Shown here piece after piece: positions 38,188 through 47,137 of a DNA stretch of 49,504 bases. The stretch comes from Verrucomicrobiales bacterium (GTDB taxonomy: Bacteria; Verrucomicrobiota; Verrucomicrobiia; Limisphaerales; JAYPXF01), in NCBI GenBank assembly GCA_002715965.1, contig PBAL01000021.1:1-49504 (forward strand). The letters run 5' to 3'. How positions within the stretch are numbered: position 1 is the first letter of the stretch; the number at the start of each line of letters is the position of its first letter. The notes beneath the pieces are model-generated. The model ran no database searches. It saw only the letters and a program-made list of their open reading frames with translations, and was not told the DNA's origin. The position numbers and the translations under genes were made by a program.

Positions 38188-40794
38188 TTAGTTTGCTGTT
38201 GAAAACGATTTGCCACCAAAGCACCACAGGTTGCCGGCGAAGTCGTGGATGAGGATCAGATTTCCGGTGACGACGGGAGAGGTCTTGATGGGAACTCCAA
38301 CGTGGTATGCCCAAACCACTTTGCCGTCCTTCCCGACGGCGCGCAGTGAGCCGTCGTCGTGGCCCAACCACGCAAAGTCTCCGGCAATGACCGGGGTGGA
38401 ACTTCCGGCCATGGTTTGCCGGCGTGAGCGTTTAAAACGTTCGACATCTTGTGCGCAAAGGACCCGCCAGACTTCCTTGCCGGTTGATCGATCGAGCGCC
38501 CGCATATGTTCTCCATTGGCAATGAGCAAGTCGTCCCACACCACCGGAATGGCGTTCTGGTAGCCGGCGTTTCCGTGACCCGCCTGCCAGATCATTTCGC
38601 CGGTGTCGGCTTTGCGAACGCGGATGCCGGAGGAGCCGGCGTAGATCAACTGGTCGCCGACGATAATGGGGGCGGAAGTGGAACGGGAAGTTTCCGGCTG
38701 GTGCCAGACGGGTTCGCCGCCGGGCAGACGGACGGAAGCGGCGCGTCCGCGCCGTACGGCAAACAGGACGTCGTCGGACGCATTGGCAAAGGACGCATAA
38801 TAGCCGACGTCGGCTTTGATCTCCGCGAGAGTCCGGCCGGTGGCATAATCGAGGAGCTGGTGGTCCGAACGCCAATTGGCACAGATCAATCCATGGTCCG
38901 TGGGCACCGGCGGTGTGTTGTTGATCGCGAGCGGCCGGCCATGTTCGTAGTCCGGTTTGAGTGGCCTGGCCCAGAGGCGCTTTCCGTCATTCGCTCGCCA
39001 GGCGCCCACCCAGCTTTCAGCGCTGATGGCATAGACCACGCCGTCGCGCAATGTCACGGGAGCGCGCATGTCGCCCTTTGGTGACGGCGCAAACCAGAGC
39101 TTTTCCCCGGTCGCTGCATCGAGACACAAGACCCCGGCGCCGGGCGATCCGGCATTCGGATTTCCAACATTTACGTAGACGCGACCATCGGCAATCGCAG
39201 GCGTGTTGTGCAGCACGTGGATGGCTCCGGTGTTGCGAACCCACAACGGGGTCAACGGCGGCTTGGGGCCACGCGCAAAACGACGAGGGTGGGTTTCTCC
39301 ATCGAGCATCCATTTGAAATCACCGTCCGGTTTGGCGGTCGGCCGTGGCTTTGATTGCACCTCAACCGTCGTCGTGCGTTTCCAGAATCTTCCGTTGGCC
39401 TGTGCCTGGATTTCAGCGGTCCAAATGCCCGGTTCGCTCGGAGTGAAGTCTCCCGACCACGACCAATCACCGCGGGCTTCCAACTTGGTCTCCACGCGTT
39501 TCTTCGATGGAGAAGTCCAACTGCAGACTACCGATTCAACAGGCGTGGCGGTGTCGTAGGCAAGAACGACAAGCGGTTGTTTGCCGAGGGTTGTTTCGGT
39601 TGCGGGAGCGACCATTTCCAAGCGTTCGTATTGACCGGCGACGCGAAGTTGGGAAGTGACTCCTTTGGGTGAAACATGCACCCACCGATAGGTTCGCGAG
39701 AACGCCCCCCAATCCTTCCCCCGCGCGGGTGCACTTATGAGCACGGGGACACCATGCCGACTCCCGGCCTGAACCGCATGCCAATGCGCACCGATTTGAC
39801 AGATGACGTTGATGTTCTGTTTGCGACGCCGATCAAACCAATCCGCATCCAAGGGATAGTGGGAAATGGCAATCACCGGAGTGCCCGGTTTCAACGACTC
39901 AAGATCCGCCTGTATCCAGGCGTATTGCCGGCGTTGCGCGGCGGTCGGCAGGTAACCGGTCTCACTGATGATCTGCATGAAATGCACCCCGCCGTAATTC
40001 CACGAATAGTAAGGCGGCCCGATGCGCTCTTCAAAATTCGCCGTGCTCCGCGGCTTCAGGAAATTCCCGTCGTGACCGCCAAAGCCTTCGTAGACGGGAA
40101 TCTTCGACGACCTGCGGATGTAATCATACATGTCCCATTCGAACATCGTGCCGTTCATGGTGAGATCGCCCGCCGTCACCATAAATGCGGGATCACCCGG
40201 CGCGGAGGTCAACTGCGCGTAGTCCTTCGCCGTCGGGATCATCTGCTCGATCGTGGTGAATTGGCTGTCGCTCGCAGCCATGAACCAGAAGTCCGGCTTC
40301 GCCGACGCCGCATCTCGAACAAACCCAAACTTGAACTCATACTCTTTGGTATTCTCGTCAAAGGGAATCCGACCATAATACGAAGTCGTCGGTTTGAACC
40401 CGTTCGGTCGGGTCGCCGTCACGAAGCGATGATGCCGATCTGTGGTGATCGCAAATTCGAATCGAAATGAACCATCCTCATCCGTTCGCGAAACCCGCTG
40501 CCCATCGCTGACGCTGACCTCCGGCATCCCAGTTTCACCCGCATCACGTCGGCCATTCCCATTCCGGTCCTCAAACACCAGTCCGCGAACTGACACCGTT
40601 CTCGGATTCGGCTCCGGCGTGGCCGGCTCCTCGCGCTTCGGCACGGCCAAGCGCGCCGCCTTCAGTTCCGCATCGCTATAGCCGCGCAACAATTCCGGTT
40701 TCGTCCGAAGATCCGAATCGGCAATAGGCTCGGCCGCCCAACCCGGACAAAACAGAACATTCAATCCCACAAGAACAATGAATTGCCATCGCAT
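38188..40794 (-). CDS. Metallophosphoesterase fused to a PQQ-type propeller
   Basis: An 868-residue exported protein. The ATG at 40794 gives MRWQFIVLVGLNVLFCPGWA as signal; an ATG 27 bases upstream is less suitable. An N-terminal SdrD-B/MetallophosN-like module (VFEDRNGNGRRDAGETGMPE) precedes a calcineurin-type core with variant motifs ASDSQF, TAGDLTMNG, FGGHDGN, ISHYPLD and GAHWHA. The first motif has Gln instead of His and the GNHD motif is GGHD. A C-terminal MetallophosC-like segment follows, and from about residue 480 a PQQ-type eight-bladed propeller (GEKLWFAPSP, GKRLWARPLK, GEMIWQAGHG, GKEVWRVLCA). Phosphoesterase activity is plausible but not assured. Confidence 0.88.
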   Translation of the reverse strand: MRWQFIVLVGLNVLFCPGWAAEPIADSDLRTKPELLRGYSDAELKAARLAVPKREEPATPEPNPRTVSVRGLVFEDRNGNGRRDAGETGMPEVSVSDGQRVSRTDEDGSFRFEFAITTDRHHRFVTATRPNGFKPTTSYYGRIPFDENTKEYEFKFGFVRDAASAKPDFWFMAASDSQFTTIEQMIPTAKDYAQLTSAPGDPAFMVTAGDLTMNGTMFEWDMYDYIRRSSKIPVYEGFGGHDGNFLKPRSTANFEERIGPPYYSWNYGGVHFMQIISETGYLPTAAQRRQYAWIQADLESLKPGTPVIAISHYPLDADWFDRRRKQNINVICQIGAHWHAVQAGSRHGVPVLISAPARGKDWGAFSRTYRWVHVSPKGVTSQLRVAGQYERLEMVAPATETTLGKQPLVVLAYDTATPVESVVCSWTSPSKKRVETKLEARGDWSWSGDFTPSEPGIWTAEIQAQANGRFWKRTTTVEVQSKPRPTAKPDGDFKWMLDGETHPRRFARGPKPPLTPLWVRNTGAIHVLHNTPAIADGRVYVNVGNPNAGSPGAGVLCLDAATGEKLWFAPSPKGDMRAPVTLRDGVVYAISAESWVGAWRANDGKRLWARPLKPDYEHGRPLAINNTPPVPTDHGLICANWRSDHQLLDYATGRTLAEIKADVGYYASFANASDDVLFAVRRGRAASVRLPGGEPVWHQPETSRSTSAPIIVGDQLIYAGSSGIRVRKADTGEMIWQAGHGNAGYQNAIPVVWDDLLIANGEHMRALDRSTGKEVWRVLCAQDVERFKRSRRQTMAGSSTPVIAGDFAWLGHDDGSLRAVGKDGKVVWAYHVGVPIKTSPVVTGNLILIHDFAGNLWCFGGKSFSTAN

Positions 40795-40869
40795 ATCGGC
40801 AGTATTCGGCAATCTCCACATTCTCCAACTTCCAAATCCAGATTCGTATATTTTTTCCGAGCGATTGCC

Positions 40870-42222
40870 TCACAGCTGAAAATCTTCGCTGCGGACAGCA
40901 GCTGATACTTGTCCGTGGGCGTTCACTGCGGAGATCTCAAAAGTGTAGGCGCTTCCAGGTAGGAGTTGGCGACGGAGGTTGGCGCTGGCTTTCTTGGTTT
41001 CGATGGGAGCGTAGCGTTGGATCAACGTTGTTGGGAAAGCTTTCCCAGGTTTGACCAGCACTGGAGTTACACGATAGGCGACAGCGTCAGGTGAAGGTTT
41101 CCAGGTGAGTGTTCCCTTGGCGAATTTCGGATCAGTGGGTGGCTCAAGTTGTTTGGATAGCTTGGGTTTGGGAGCGACTCTTACATGGAACGCGTCGATG
41201 CGGCGGTTGCCGGGGGTGGCAAGGAGGAGCTTGTTTTTGCCATCTCTGATTACGCCCACGTTCCCTCCGGTAAGACTGCTGATGACGAAAGTATCGCTCC
41301 AACTGCGACCGGCACCGTCGGCGGAGAGGTAGACGCGACAGTGGTTGCGGCTGAGGGCGGTGGTGACGGTGAGGACTCCGTTTTCAAGTAGGCGCAAAGT
41401 TGGCAACTTGCCGGCAAAGGGCAGGACTTTCGCCGGGGTCCAGGTCTTGCCACCGTCGGACGAACGGGTGGAAACGAGTTTTGATTTCACCGTGCTGCCG
41501 GTGCGAACGACGGCCAGGAGTTCGCCATCGATCGTAGGTGAGACAGTCGATTCCAGCCAGGGTGTCGAGACGTATGCGCCAGCCTTGATCATTGCGACTG
41601 CCGTGGTGATCATGGAGCGGACTTGCCATTTGCGACCTCCGTCACCGCTTTCCAGCAGCACGACCTTGTTGCCGCGTTTGCTCCAAGTATAGGCGGGCAT
41701 AAGCATTCGATTTTCGTGCTCGATGATGTGCGGCAACGGGCGGGCGATGTAACCGATGTCCAGCGGGCATTCGATGGTGGCACGCTCGAGCTTCCAGGTT
41801 TGTCCGCCGTCTTTTGAAATGCCGATTTGATAGGCGTCGGCGGGTGGAAGTTGGGGTTCGGGATTGCGACGTTTGGCGGGATCGGGAAGCCAATGGATTC
41901 CGAAGGCGAGCAGCGTGCCGTTGCGTAATTTGTCGGCCCAAGTGACGACCATGTCCTGCATCGGCCAATTCCTCGGGCCCTTTGTCCAGGTCATCCCTCT
42001 GTCTTCGGAAATGGCGGAGGCCATGCCTCTGGAGCCGCCGTAATCGTCCGGGTGATCTTGAAAGAAGTTCAGCACGCGATTGCCGGTCATCACGAGACGA
42101 CCACCTCCGGTAATGCCTTTTTGTTCGATGACGGTTATGCGCGGGCTGACGACGACTTCCCATTCGGCTGCGCTGGCGAGCGAAAGGGAGGCAAACGAGA
42201 AGAGGGTGAACAGTGATTTCAT
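40870..42222 (-). CDS. Sialidase-like Asp-box propeller with a fibronectin type III domain
   Basis: A 450-residue exported protein; MKSLFTLFSFASLSLASAAE is the signal. Asp-box-like repeats SEDRGMTW, SKDGGQTW, SGDGGRKW and SSDGGKTW point to a six-bladed BNR/sialidase propeller. The C-terminal 95 residues (TLTWKPSPDAVAYRVTPVLV, GSAYTFEISAVNAHGQVSAA) form a fibronectin type III domain, a common spacer in secreted glycan enzymes. An arginine triad of true sialidases cannot be confirmed by eye. It is the second of four genes on the minus strand in this stretch and follows a long inverted repeat. Confidence 0.85.
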   Translation of the reverse strand: MKSLFTLFSFASLSLASAAEWEVVVSPRITVIEQKGITGGGRLVMTGNRVLNFFQDHPDDYGGSRGMASAISEDRGMTWTKGPRNWPMQDMVVTWADKLRNGTLLAFGIHWLPDPAKRRNPEPQLPPADAYQIGISKDGGQTWKLERATIECPLDIGYIARPLPHIIEHENRMLMPAYTWSKRGNKVVLLESGDGGRKWQVRSMITTAVAMIKAGAYVSTPWLESTVSPTIDGELLAVVRTGSTVKSKLVSTRSSDGGKTWTPAKVLPFAGKLPTLRLLENGVLTVTTALSRNHCRVYLSADGAGRSWSDTFVISSLTGGNVGVIRDGKNKLLLATPGNRRIDAFHVRVAPKPKLSKQLEPPTDPKFAKGTLTWKPSPDAVAYRVTPVLVKPGKAFPTTLIQRYAPIETKKASANLRRQLLPGSAYTFEISAVNAHGQVSAAVRSEDFQL

Positions 42223-42248
42223 GCGTTAATTCAATAGATCAACCACGG

Positions 42249-42321
42249 ACTCGCAAGCTCGTCCCTCCAGCGGATATCGAAGCACGCCCTGGGTGCAATT
42301 GGAGGGACGAGCTTGCGAGTC
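42249..42321. repeat. Perfect 22-bp inverted repeat between two minus-strand genes
   Basis: The arms at 42249-42270 and 42300-42321 (starting GACTCGCAAGCTCGTCCCTC) are perfect reverse complements, separated by 29 bases. The element lies between the stop of the alpha/beta hydrolase gene and the start of the sialidase-like gene. It could act as an attenuator or mRNA-processing hairpin, but its length and lack of a T-tract suggest a mobile repeat (MITE/REP type). Confidence 0.85.
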
Positions 42322-42356
42322 TGCCCGGCGGGTTGCTCCTCTGCCGGCTCGAATCT

Positions 42357-44405
42357 TCATGGTTTCCAATCGACGTCAGCGGCATCGGTGACTTGGGCTT
42401 GGGTCAAGTTCACGAGGTCCGTCAGGTCATAGTGGCGCAGCGCTCCGTGAACGGCATTGACCAGTTGGTTGTAGTGTTCCGGAGCGCTAACGACATCATT
42501 CCAGGACCTGATCATTTTCTGTAGCTTGATGTTGCCAAAGCGTTCGGGGGCGAGCGCGGCTGCGTGCAATACCGGGATGGCGGCTTCACCAATCGCGATC
42601 ACGTCGGGCTTGCGATTGTCGAAATAACTTGCCCAGGCCAGTGCATCGTCGACCCGCATACGGACGAAGGAATCACCCATGAGGTAGGCGGTGAGGATTT
42701 CCTGGTTGTCGAGGCCGAAGCGGCCGTAGGCCCAGGTGCGCTTGTTGGCCGGCACGTCCGTGAGCCCGATGCCGCTCAACTCGGCGGACACCACGCGATG
42801 CCCTTTTTTTGCCAACGCCAAGGGAAGTTCTTCCGCTGCTATCCCGCGGTCGTGCAGGAGCAGTGTGTGCTGTGTGACTTTGCCGGTCGGGACGTAGACC
42901 TTGGCTGCGAGCGTGATCTGGTTCGTCCGCCGCATAAGGATGTGGGTGATTACGCAGGACTCTTCTTCACGTGGCGAACCGCTGGATTCAAAGCGGGTTT
43001 TCGCGACGACTTTCATGCCGATGGTTTTGCGGATGACCTCTCGCTTTTCTTGGGCGGAGAATCTGCTCCAGGTTTTTCGACGGGCGTGGGTCAGTCCTTT
43101 GGCTTTGTCGGCGTTGAGCTCGAAAGCCGAACGTTCGCCGTCCAGCAACATCACCTGACCGGCGGGCGAGCATTGCAGTTGTTCCGCCGTCCAAACAGGT
43201 TCGCTCAGGGAACGCAGGAAGGTGTCGGTGACTTCGGCGGGCCATTCGGAGCGGGGCTTTTCCCAGATCACCTTGTCCCGGCCAACGAGCCAACGATGCA
43301 TCCAACGGGCGACGGCTTCACGGTGCTGGAGGTAATAACCATGCGGAACGTCGGCCTCGTTCAAGGCCACGCGTTCGGGAAAGCCGAGGTGGGAGTAGAA
43401 ACGATTCGCCTGTTCGAAAACCTTGCGCGCGCCTTCGATGTGAAAGGTCGAATCGCGCGTGCTGGCGCAGATCAGGATCGGCACGGGCGCACGCATGATC
43501 AGGTAATCCGAAGCACCCATCCCAAAGGCGATCTGCCCGAAGATGTTCTGCTCGGCGTCCTGCGGGCCTTTTATCTCGATCAGTTTCTTGAATGTTGTCA
43601 GATACGAACCGGGCGAAGCGGCCTTGATGCGATCGTCGAGAGCCATGAGGTAGGAGGTCAAGGTGCCCCCGCCGGAATTGCCGGTGCAGCCGATCTTGTC
43701 CGCCTGAATGTCCGTGCGACTTTGCAGGTAATCAATTGCGCGCATGCCGTCCCAGATACGGTATTGCGCGACGTTTTCACCGAGCAGGATGCTGCCCACG
43801 CCGATCAGGGTGTGTTCGGTTGTGCACAGATGACGGACGGTCGGATGCGGCACGGCGAGCTTGCGGGGGATGTCCTCGAAGTGGGTCTTGCCGCCGGCCG
43901 GATCGATGACCTGGTAGCGTTCTCCCTGACCGATCGGATCGTAGCAAAAGGCTGCCATGCCATTCTGCGCAAAGAGAATGGCCGCGCGTTGATACTGCCC
44001 GGAAGCCTTGCCGTTGTGACTGTGACCACAGGGGATGAGGATTACCGGATGCGGTCCCTTGGATTCAGGCAGGTAGAGATTGCCCGTCACCGTGTGGCGA
44101 GGCCGGCTTTCAAACATCACTTTCTCGATTTGATAGCCCTTGCCCTGCAAGCGCCCGGTCACCCGCGCTTTCAACGGCGTGCGTCCGGGAAACGCCCCGA
44201 TCTGTTGCTGAAAGAACCGGCGGCGGTCCTGCTGCCAACTACGCAGTGCCGGCTGCCCGTTCAGCTTCTCAAATGCCGCATCTCGTTCTTCGGTCAAGGC
44301 GTAGAACCGCCCCTTCAATCGTTCACCCAAAGTCGCCTCGCCATCAGCCGCCCCACAAGCGACGACAAACAGACCGAGGACGGAACCTAGCCAACGTGAC
44401 AGCAT
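42357..44405 (-). CDS. Exported alpha/beta hydrolase (acetylxylan-esterase-like), two-lobed
   Basis: A 682-residue protein. The ATG at 44405 gives MLSRWLGSVLGLFVVACGAA, possibly a lipoprotein signal with lipobox VVAC (Cys17). The first hydrolase domain has the oxyanion segment ILIPCGHSHNG, FCYDPIGQGE, the nucleophile GNSGGG (Ser244), the acid in CASTRDSTFH and the histidine in DVPHGYYLQH. A second, degenerate alpha/beta domain occupies about 480-680: LLLHDRGIAAEELPLALAKK, AELSGIGLTD, and IGEAAIPVLHAAALAPERFG where the serine is replaced. The family includes carbohydrate esterases that remove acetyl or feruloyl groups. It diverges from the gene at 44523. Confidence 0.88.
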   Translation of the reverse strand: MLSRWLGSVLGLFVVACGAADGEATLGERLKGRFYALTEERDAAFEKLNGQPALRSWQQDRRRFFQQQIGAFPGRTPLKARVTGRLQGKGYQIEKVMFESRPRHTVTGNLYLPESKGPHPVILIPCGHSHNGKASGQYQRAAILFAQNGMAAFCYDPIGQGERYQVIDPAGGKTHFEDIPRKLAVPHPTVRHLCTTEHTLIGVGSILLGENVAQYRIWDGMRAIDYLQSRTDIQADKIGCTGNSGGGTLTSYLMALDDRIKAASPGSYLTTFKKLIEIKGPQDAEQNIFGQIAFGMGASDYLIMRAPVPILICASTRDSTFHIEGARKVFEQANRFYSHLGFPERVALNEADVPHGYYLQHREAVARWMHRWLVGRDKVIWEKPRSEWPAEVTDTFLRSLSEPVWTAEQLQCSPAGQVMLLDGERSAFELNADKAKGLTHARRKTWSRFSAQEKREVIRKTIGMKVVAKTRFESSGSPREEESCVITHILMRRTNQITLAAKVYVPTGKVTQHTLLLHDRGIAAEELPLALAKKGHRVVSAELSGIGLTDVPANKRTWAYGRFGLDNQEILTAYLMGDSFVRMRVDDALAWASYFDNRKPDVIAIGEAAIPVLHAAALAPERFGNIKLQKMIRSWNDVVSAPEHYNQLVNAVHGALRHYDLTDLVNLTQAQVTDAADVDWKP

Positions 44406-44522
44406 GCGCACATGCTTCGGCTCTTTTCGTCGTGAATCAATGCCAATCCATACGGACCGCCCTGGGATGGAAACTGTCATCACCGGACTTGAAATTGCAT
44501 CCCCCGAAGGCTATCGACGGAT

Positions 44523-45995
44523 ATGAGTCTCAACGACATCAACGCGATTCTTGTCGTCACACTTGCCGGTTCGTTCTCCCTCGCCGCGGCCATTCCCGAC
44601 GAGCCCGTCGCGATTGGTTTCGAACCGCAGTATTTCGTCGACGACCACCTGGTCGACAACCGCTGGGGCAACAAGCAGAAGAGCGAGATGGTGCTGCGGC
44701 GTTTTCATCAGCCGCGCAAGCACGGATCGCCGGTGATTCCAGATACTGGCGGATACGTCTGTGTTCAACGTGACGAGGCAACCGGCAGATTCAAACTCTG
44801 GCATCAGACCTCCTACTCCGATCTGTTCGACAACGGCAAGATTCGCAAGTCTTACTACGCGACGGCCTACGCCGAATCGGTGGACGGTCTGAAGTGGCAT
44901 CTGCCGAAACTCGGCCTGCATGAATGGAAAGGCTCCAAGGACAACAACGTCGTCTGGAAGGGGCCGACCGGTGTGCGCTCCAGTGGCCAACAAATCCTCA
45001 CCGTCCCGGACCGGGACCGTCGCGGCCATCGCTACATCATGGTTTACCGCACCGGCGGCAATGATCCCGTCAACTCCGGCATTCGCGTCATCGGTTCGCC
45101 CGACGGCATACACTGGGACCGCGACAGCGATACCTTCCTCCATCTCGTTCACAGCGACACCAACAACGGCATTGTTTACGACGAACGCGCCGGACGCTAC
45201 GTGATGTTCTGCCGCGCGAAGGATCGCTATCGGCGCAGCCGCGGGGACATGATCGACACCGGGGCTTCGCGCCGGATCTCACGAATGAGCCACGATCAGC
45301 TTTGGGAAGCGTGGCCGACCAAACCACGAACCATCTTGAATCCCGACGCACTCGATGCGGCCGACAACTTCAACGCTTTTTATGGCATGCCCGCCCGTTA
45401 TCACGCCGGCATCTACTGGTGCACGCTTTGGGTCTTTCGCTTCAACGACAACATCTACACGGAATTCGTCAGCAGTCGCGACGGCTTCCATTTCGAACGC
45501 GCGCCCATTCGCCAGCCTCTCATCCCGCTGGGCGACGACGGCGCGTGGGACGATGGCATGATCTTTGCCAGTCCGGACTGGGTCGAAGTCGGCGACGAAT
45601 GGTGGATCTACTACGCCGGCTGGGACGGACCGCACGGCACGCCGCATCGCAATCCCGGCATCGGCCTTGCCCGCCTCCGCAAAGGCGGTTTCGTCTCCCT
45701 GCGCGGTCCCAGGAATGGGGGCGGTGTGGTCACGCGCCAACTCATCTGGCCGGGCGGCGATCTCTTGGTGAACTGCGACGCCGGTGACGGCGAACTGAAC
45801 GTCCGTATTTCCGGCGACAAGCGAACGCCCCTGCCTGGCTTCGACTATTCCGACCGCGAACCGACGACCACTGATTCCACATCGCAGAAGATTACTTGGG
45901 GAAAGAAGTCAATGGATGAATTGAAGGGCCGGACCGTTCGCATCGAATTCTCCCTTCGCAACGCCGATCTCTACAGTTTCGAAGCGAGGCGGTGA
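44523..45995 (+). CDS. Exported propeller glycosidase-like protein
   Basis: A 490-residue protein; MSLNDINAILVVTLAGSFSL is the signal, followed by the mature start IGFEPQYFVDDHLVDN, known from planctomycete glycosidase-like proteins with GH32-type propellers. Blades include GYVCVQRDEATGRFKLWHQT, YRTGGNDPVNSGIRVIGSPD, NNGIVYDERAGRYVMFCRAK, and WVEVGDEWWIYYAGWDGPHG. The last 95 residues read as a beta-sandwich (GGDLLVNCDAGDGELNVRIS, GRTVRIEFSLRNADLYSFEA), the usual C-terminal domain of such proteins. It heads a four-gene plus-strand cluster that reaches the window end. The promoter must lie in the 117 bases shared with the divergent hydrolase gene. Confidence 0.82.
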   Translation: MSLNDINAILVVTLAGSFSLAAAIPDEPVAIGFEPQYFVDDHLVDNRWGNKQKSEMVLRRFHQPRKHGSPVIPDTGGYVCVQRDEATGRFKLWHQTSYSDLFDNGKIRKSYYATAYAESVDGLKWHLPKLGLHEWKGSKDNNVVWKGPTGVRSSGQQILTVPDRDRRGHRYIMVYRTGGNDPVNSGIRVIGSPDGIHWDRDSDTFLHLVHSDTNNGIVYDERAGRYVMFCRAKDRYRRSRGDMIDTGASRRISRMSHDQLWEAWPTKPRTILNPDALDAADNFNAFYGMPARYHAGIYWCTLWVFRFNDNIYTEFVSSRDGFHFERAPIRQPLIPLGDDGAWDDGMIFASPDWVEVGDEWWIYYAGWDGPHGTPHRNPGIGLARLRKGGFVSLRGPRNGGGVVTRQLIWPGGDLLVNCDAGDGELNVRISGDKRTPLPGFDYSDREPTTTDSTSQKITWGKKSMDELKGRTVRIEFSLRNADLYSFEARR

Positions 45996-46064
45996 GGATC
46001 CGGCGGGGACCGCAAGACGATTTGTCATTGTGCCCGGCGGGAAACTCGTTTCAATCCGTTCCCA

Positions 46065-47129
46065 ATGAACCAACGATTTTCTGTCCTGTCCGCTTTCATC
46101 GCAATTCTGGTGACTTTGAGCGCCGACGCTGCGGAGAAGGCTCCGCCCAACGCCATCGAATCGCCGGAGATTGCCGCGGAATTTGCGGTGCTCGCCCAGC
46201 GTTTCCTGGCCACGCTCGATCCGTCCGTCGTGGCCAAGTATCAGTTTCATGATGCCGAGCGGGGAAACATCCATTTCTTTCCGATCGCCCGACGTGGCGT
46301 GCCGTTGAAGGACCTCAAGGACGGTCAGCGCCATCTCGCCATCGCATTGATGAGTGCCGCCCTGAGCCATACCGGACAACAGAAGGCGCTCACGATCATG
46401 AGCCTCGGCGATCTCCTTCAGGAACAGGATGAGATCCGCAACATCTTCCGCGATTCGGATCAATACTACGTCACCATCTTTGGCACACCGGATGCGAAAG
46501 GCACTTGGGGATACCGGGTGGAAGGCTTTCACCTGTCCGTCAACATCACCGTGGTGAAAGGTCGTTGGATCTCCGTGACGCCGTCGTTCTTCGGCGTCAT
46601 TCCCGCGATCGTTCAGGAAGGTCCGCAGAAAGGGCTGCAGGTCCTGAAAAACGAAACGGAATTCGGACGCGAGTTGGCCGCCTCCATGACCGCCGAACAA
46701 CGCAAGACCGGTCACGGTGAACTACCGGATTTCTTCAACGAAACGGTTGGAGGTCTCACGACCGGCAATCACCGCAAGATCGAGCGCGACAAACCGCGCG
46801 GATTGCCCGCCTCGCAAATGACCGACCACCAACGCGAACTCCTGATTCGTCTCATTCGCGAGCACGTCACGCGCATTCGCCGCGAACTCGCCGACCAGGA
46901 TCTCGCCCGCATCGACCAGGCCGGCACCAAGAACATCCACTTCCTCTGGTCCGGCGGTCTCAAATCCGGCGAACCTCATCACTACCTCATCCAAGGCCCC
47001 ACCTTCCTCATCGAATACGACAACACCCAGGACGACGCCAACCACGTCCATTGCATCTACCGCGATTTCGACAATGATTTTGGTGACTCACTGCTGCGTC
47101 ACTATCACAAGCATCACCGCCAGCATTGA
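46065..47129 (+). CDS. DUF3500 exported protein
   Basis: A 354-residue protein of the DUF3500 family. MNQRFSVLSAFIAILVTLSA is the signal sequence. Typical blocks are YQFHDAERGNIHFFPIARRG, GQRHLAIALMSAALSHTGQQ, YYVTIFGTPDAKGTWGYRVE, GFHLSVNITV and, near the end, HYLIQGPTFLIEYDNTQDDA with NHVHCIYRDFDNDFG. The final segment holds several His and Asp that could bind metal. The family's reaction is not known. It sits 69 bases after the propeller gene and 8 bases before the GDPD-propeller gene, so it is almost certainly in the same operon. Confidence 0.9.
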   Translation: MNQRFSVLSAFIAILVTLSADAAEKAPPNAIESPEIAAEFAVLAQRFLATLDPSVVAKYQFHDAERGNIHFFPIARRGVPLKDLKDGQRHLAIALMSAALSHTGQQKALTIMSLGDLLQEQDEIRNIFRDSDQYYVTIFGTPDAKGTWGYRVEGFHLSVNITVVKGRWISVTPSFFGVIPAIVQEGPQKGLQVLKNETEFGRELAASMTAEQRKTGHGELPDFFNETVGGLTTGNHRKIERDKPRGLPASQMTDHQRELLIRLIREHVTRIRRELADQDLARIDQAGTKNIHFLWSGGLKSGEPHHYLIQGPTFLIEYDNTQDDANHVHCIYRDFDNDFGDSLLRHYHKHHRQH

Positions 47130-47137
47130 AAGATTTC

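Noticed and set aside
42564..44390. 608-codon open frame on the plus strand
   Set aside because: It lies entirely antisense to the alpha/beta hydrolase gene, which has clear motifs and a signal peptide. The composition is that of a complementary frame in GC-rich DNA.
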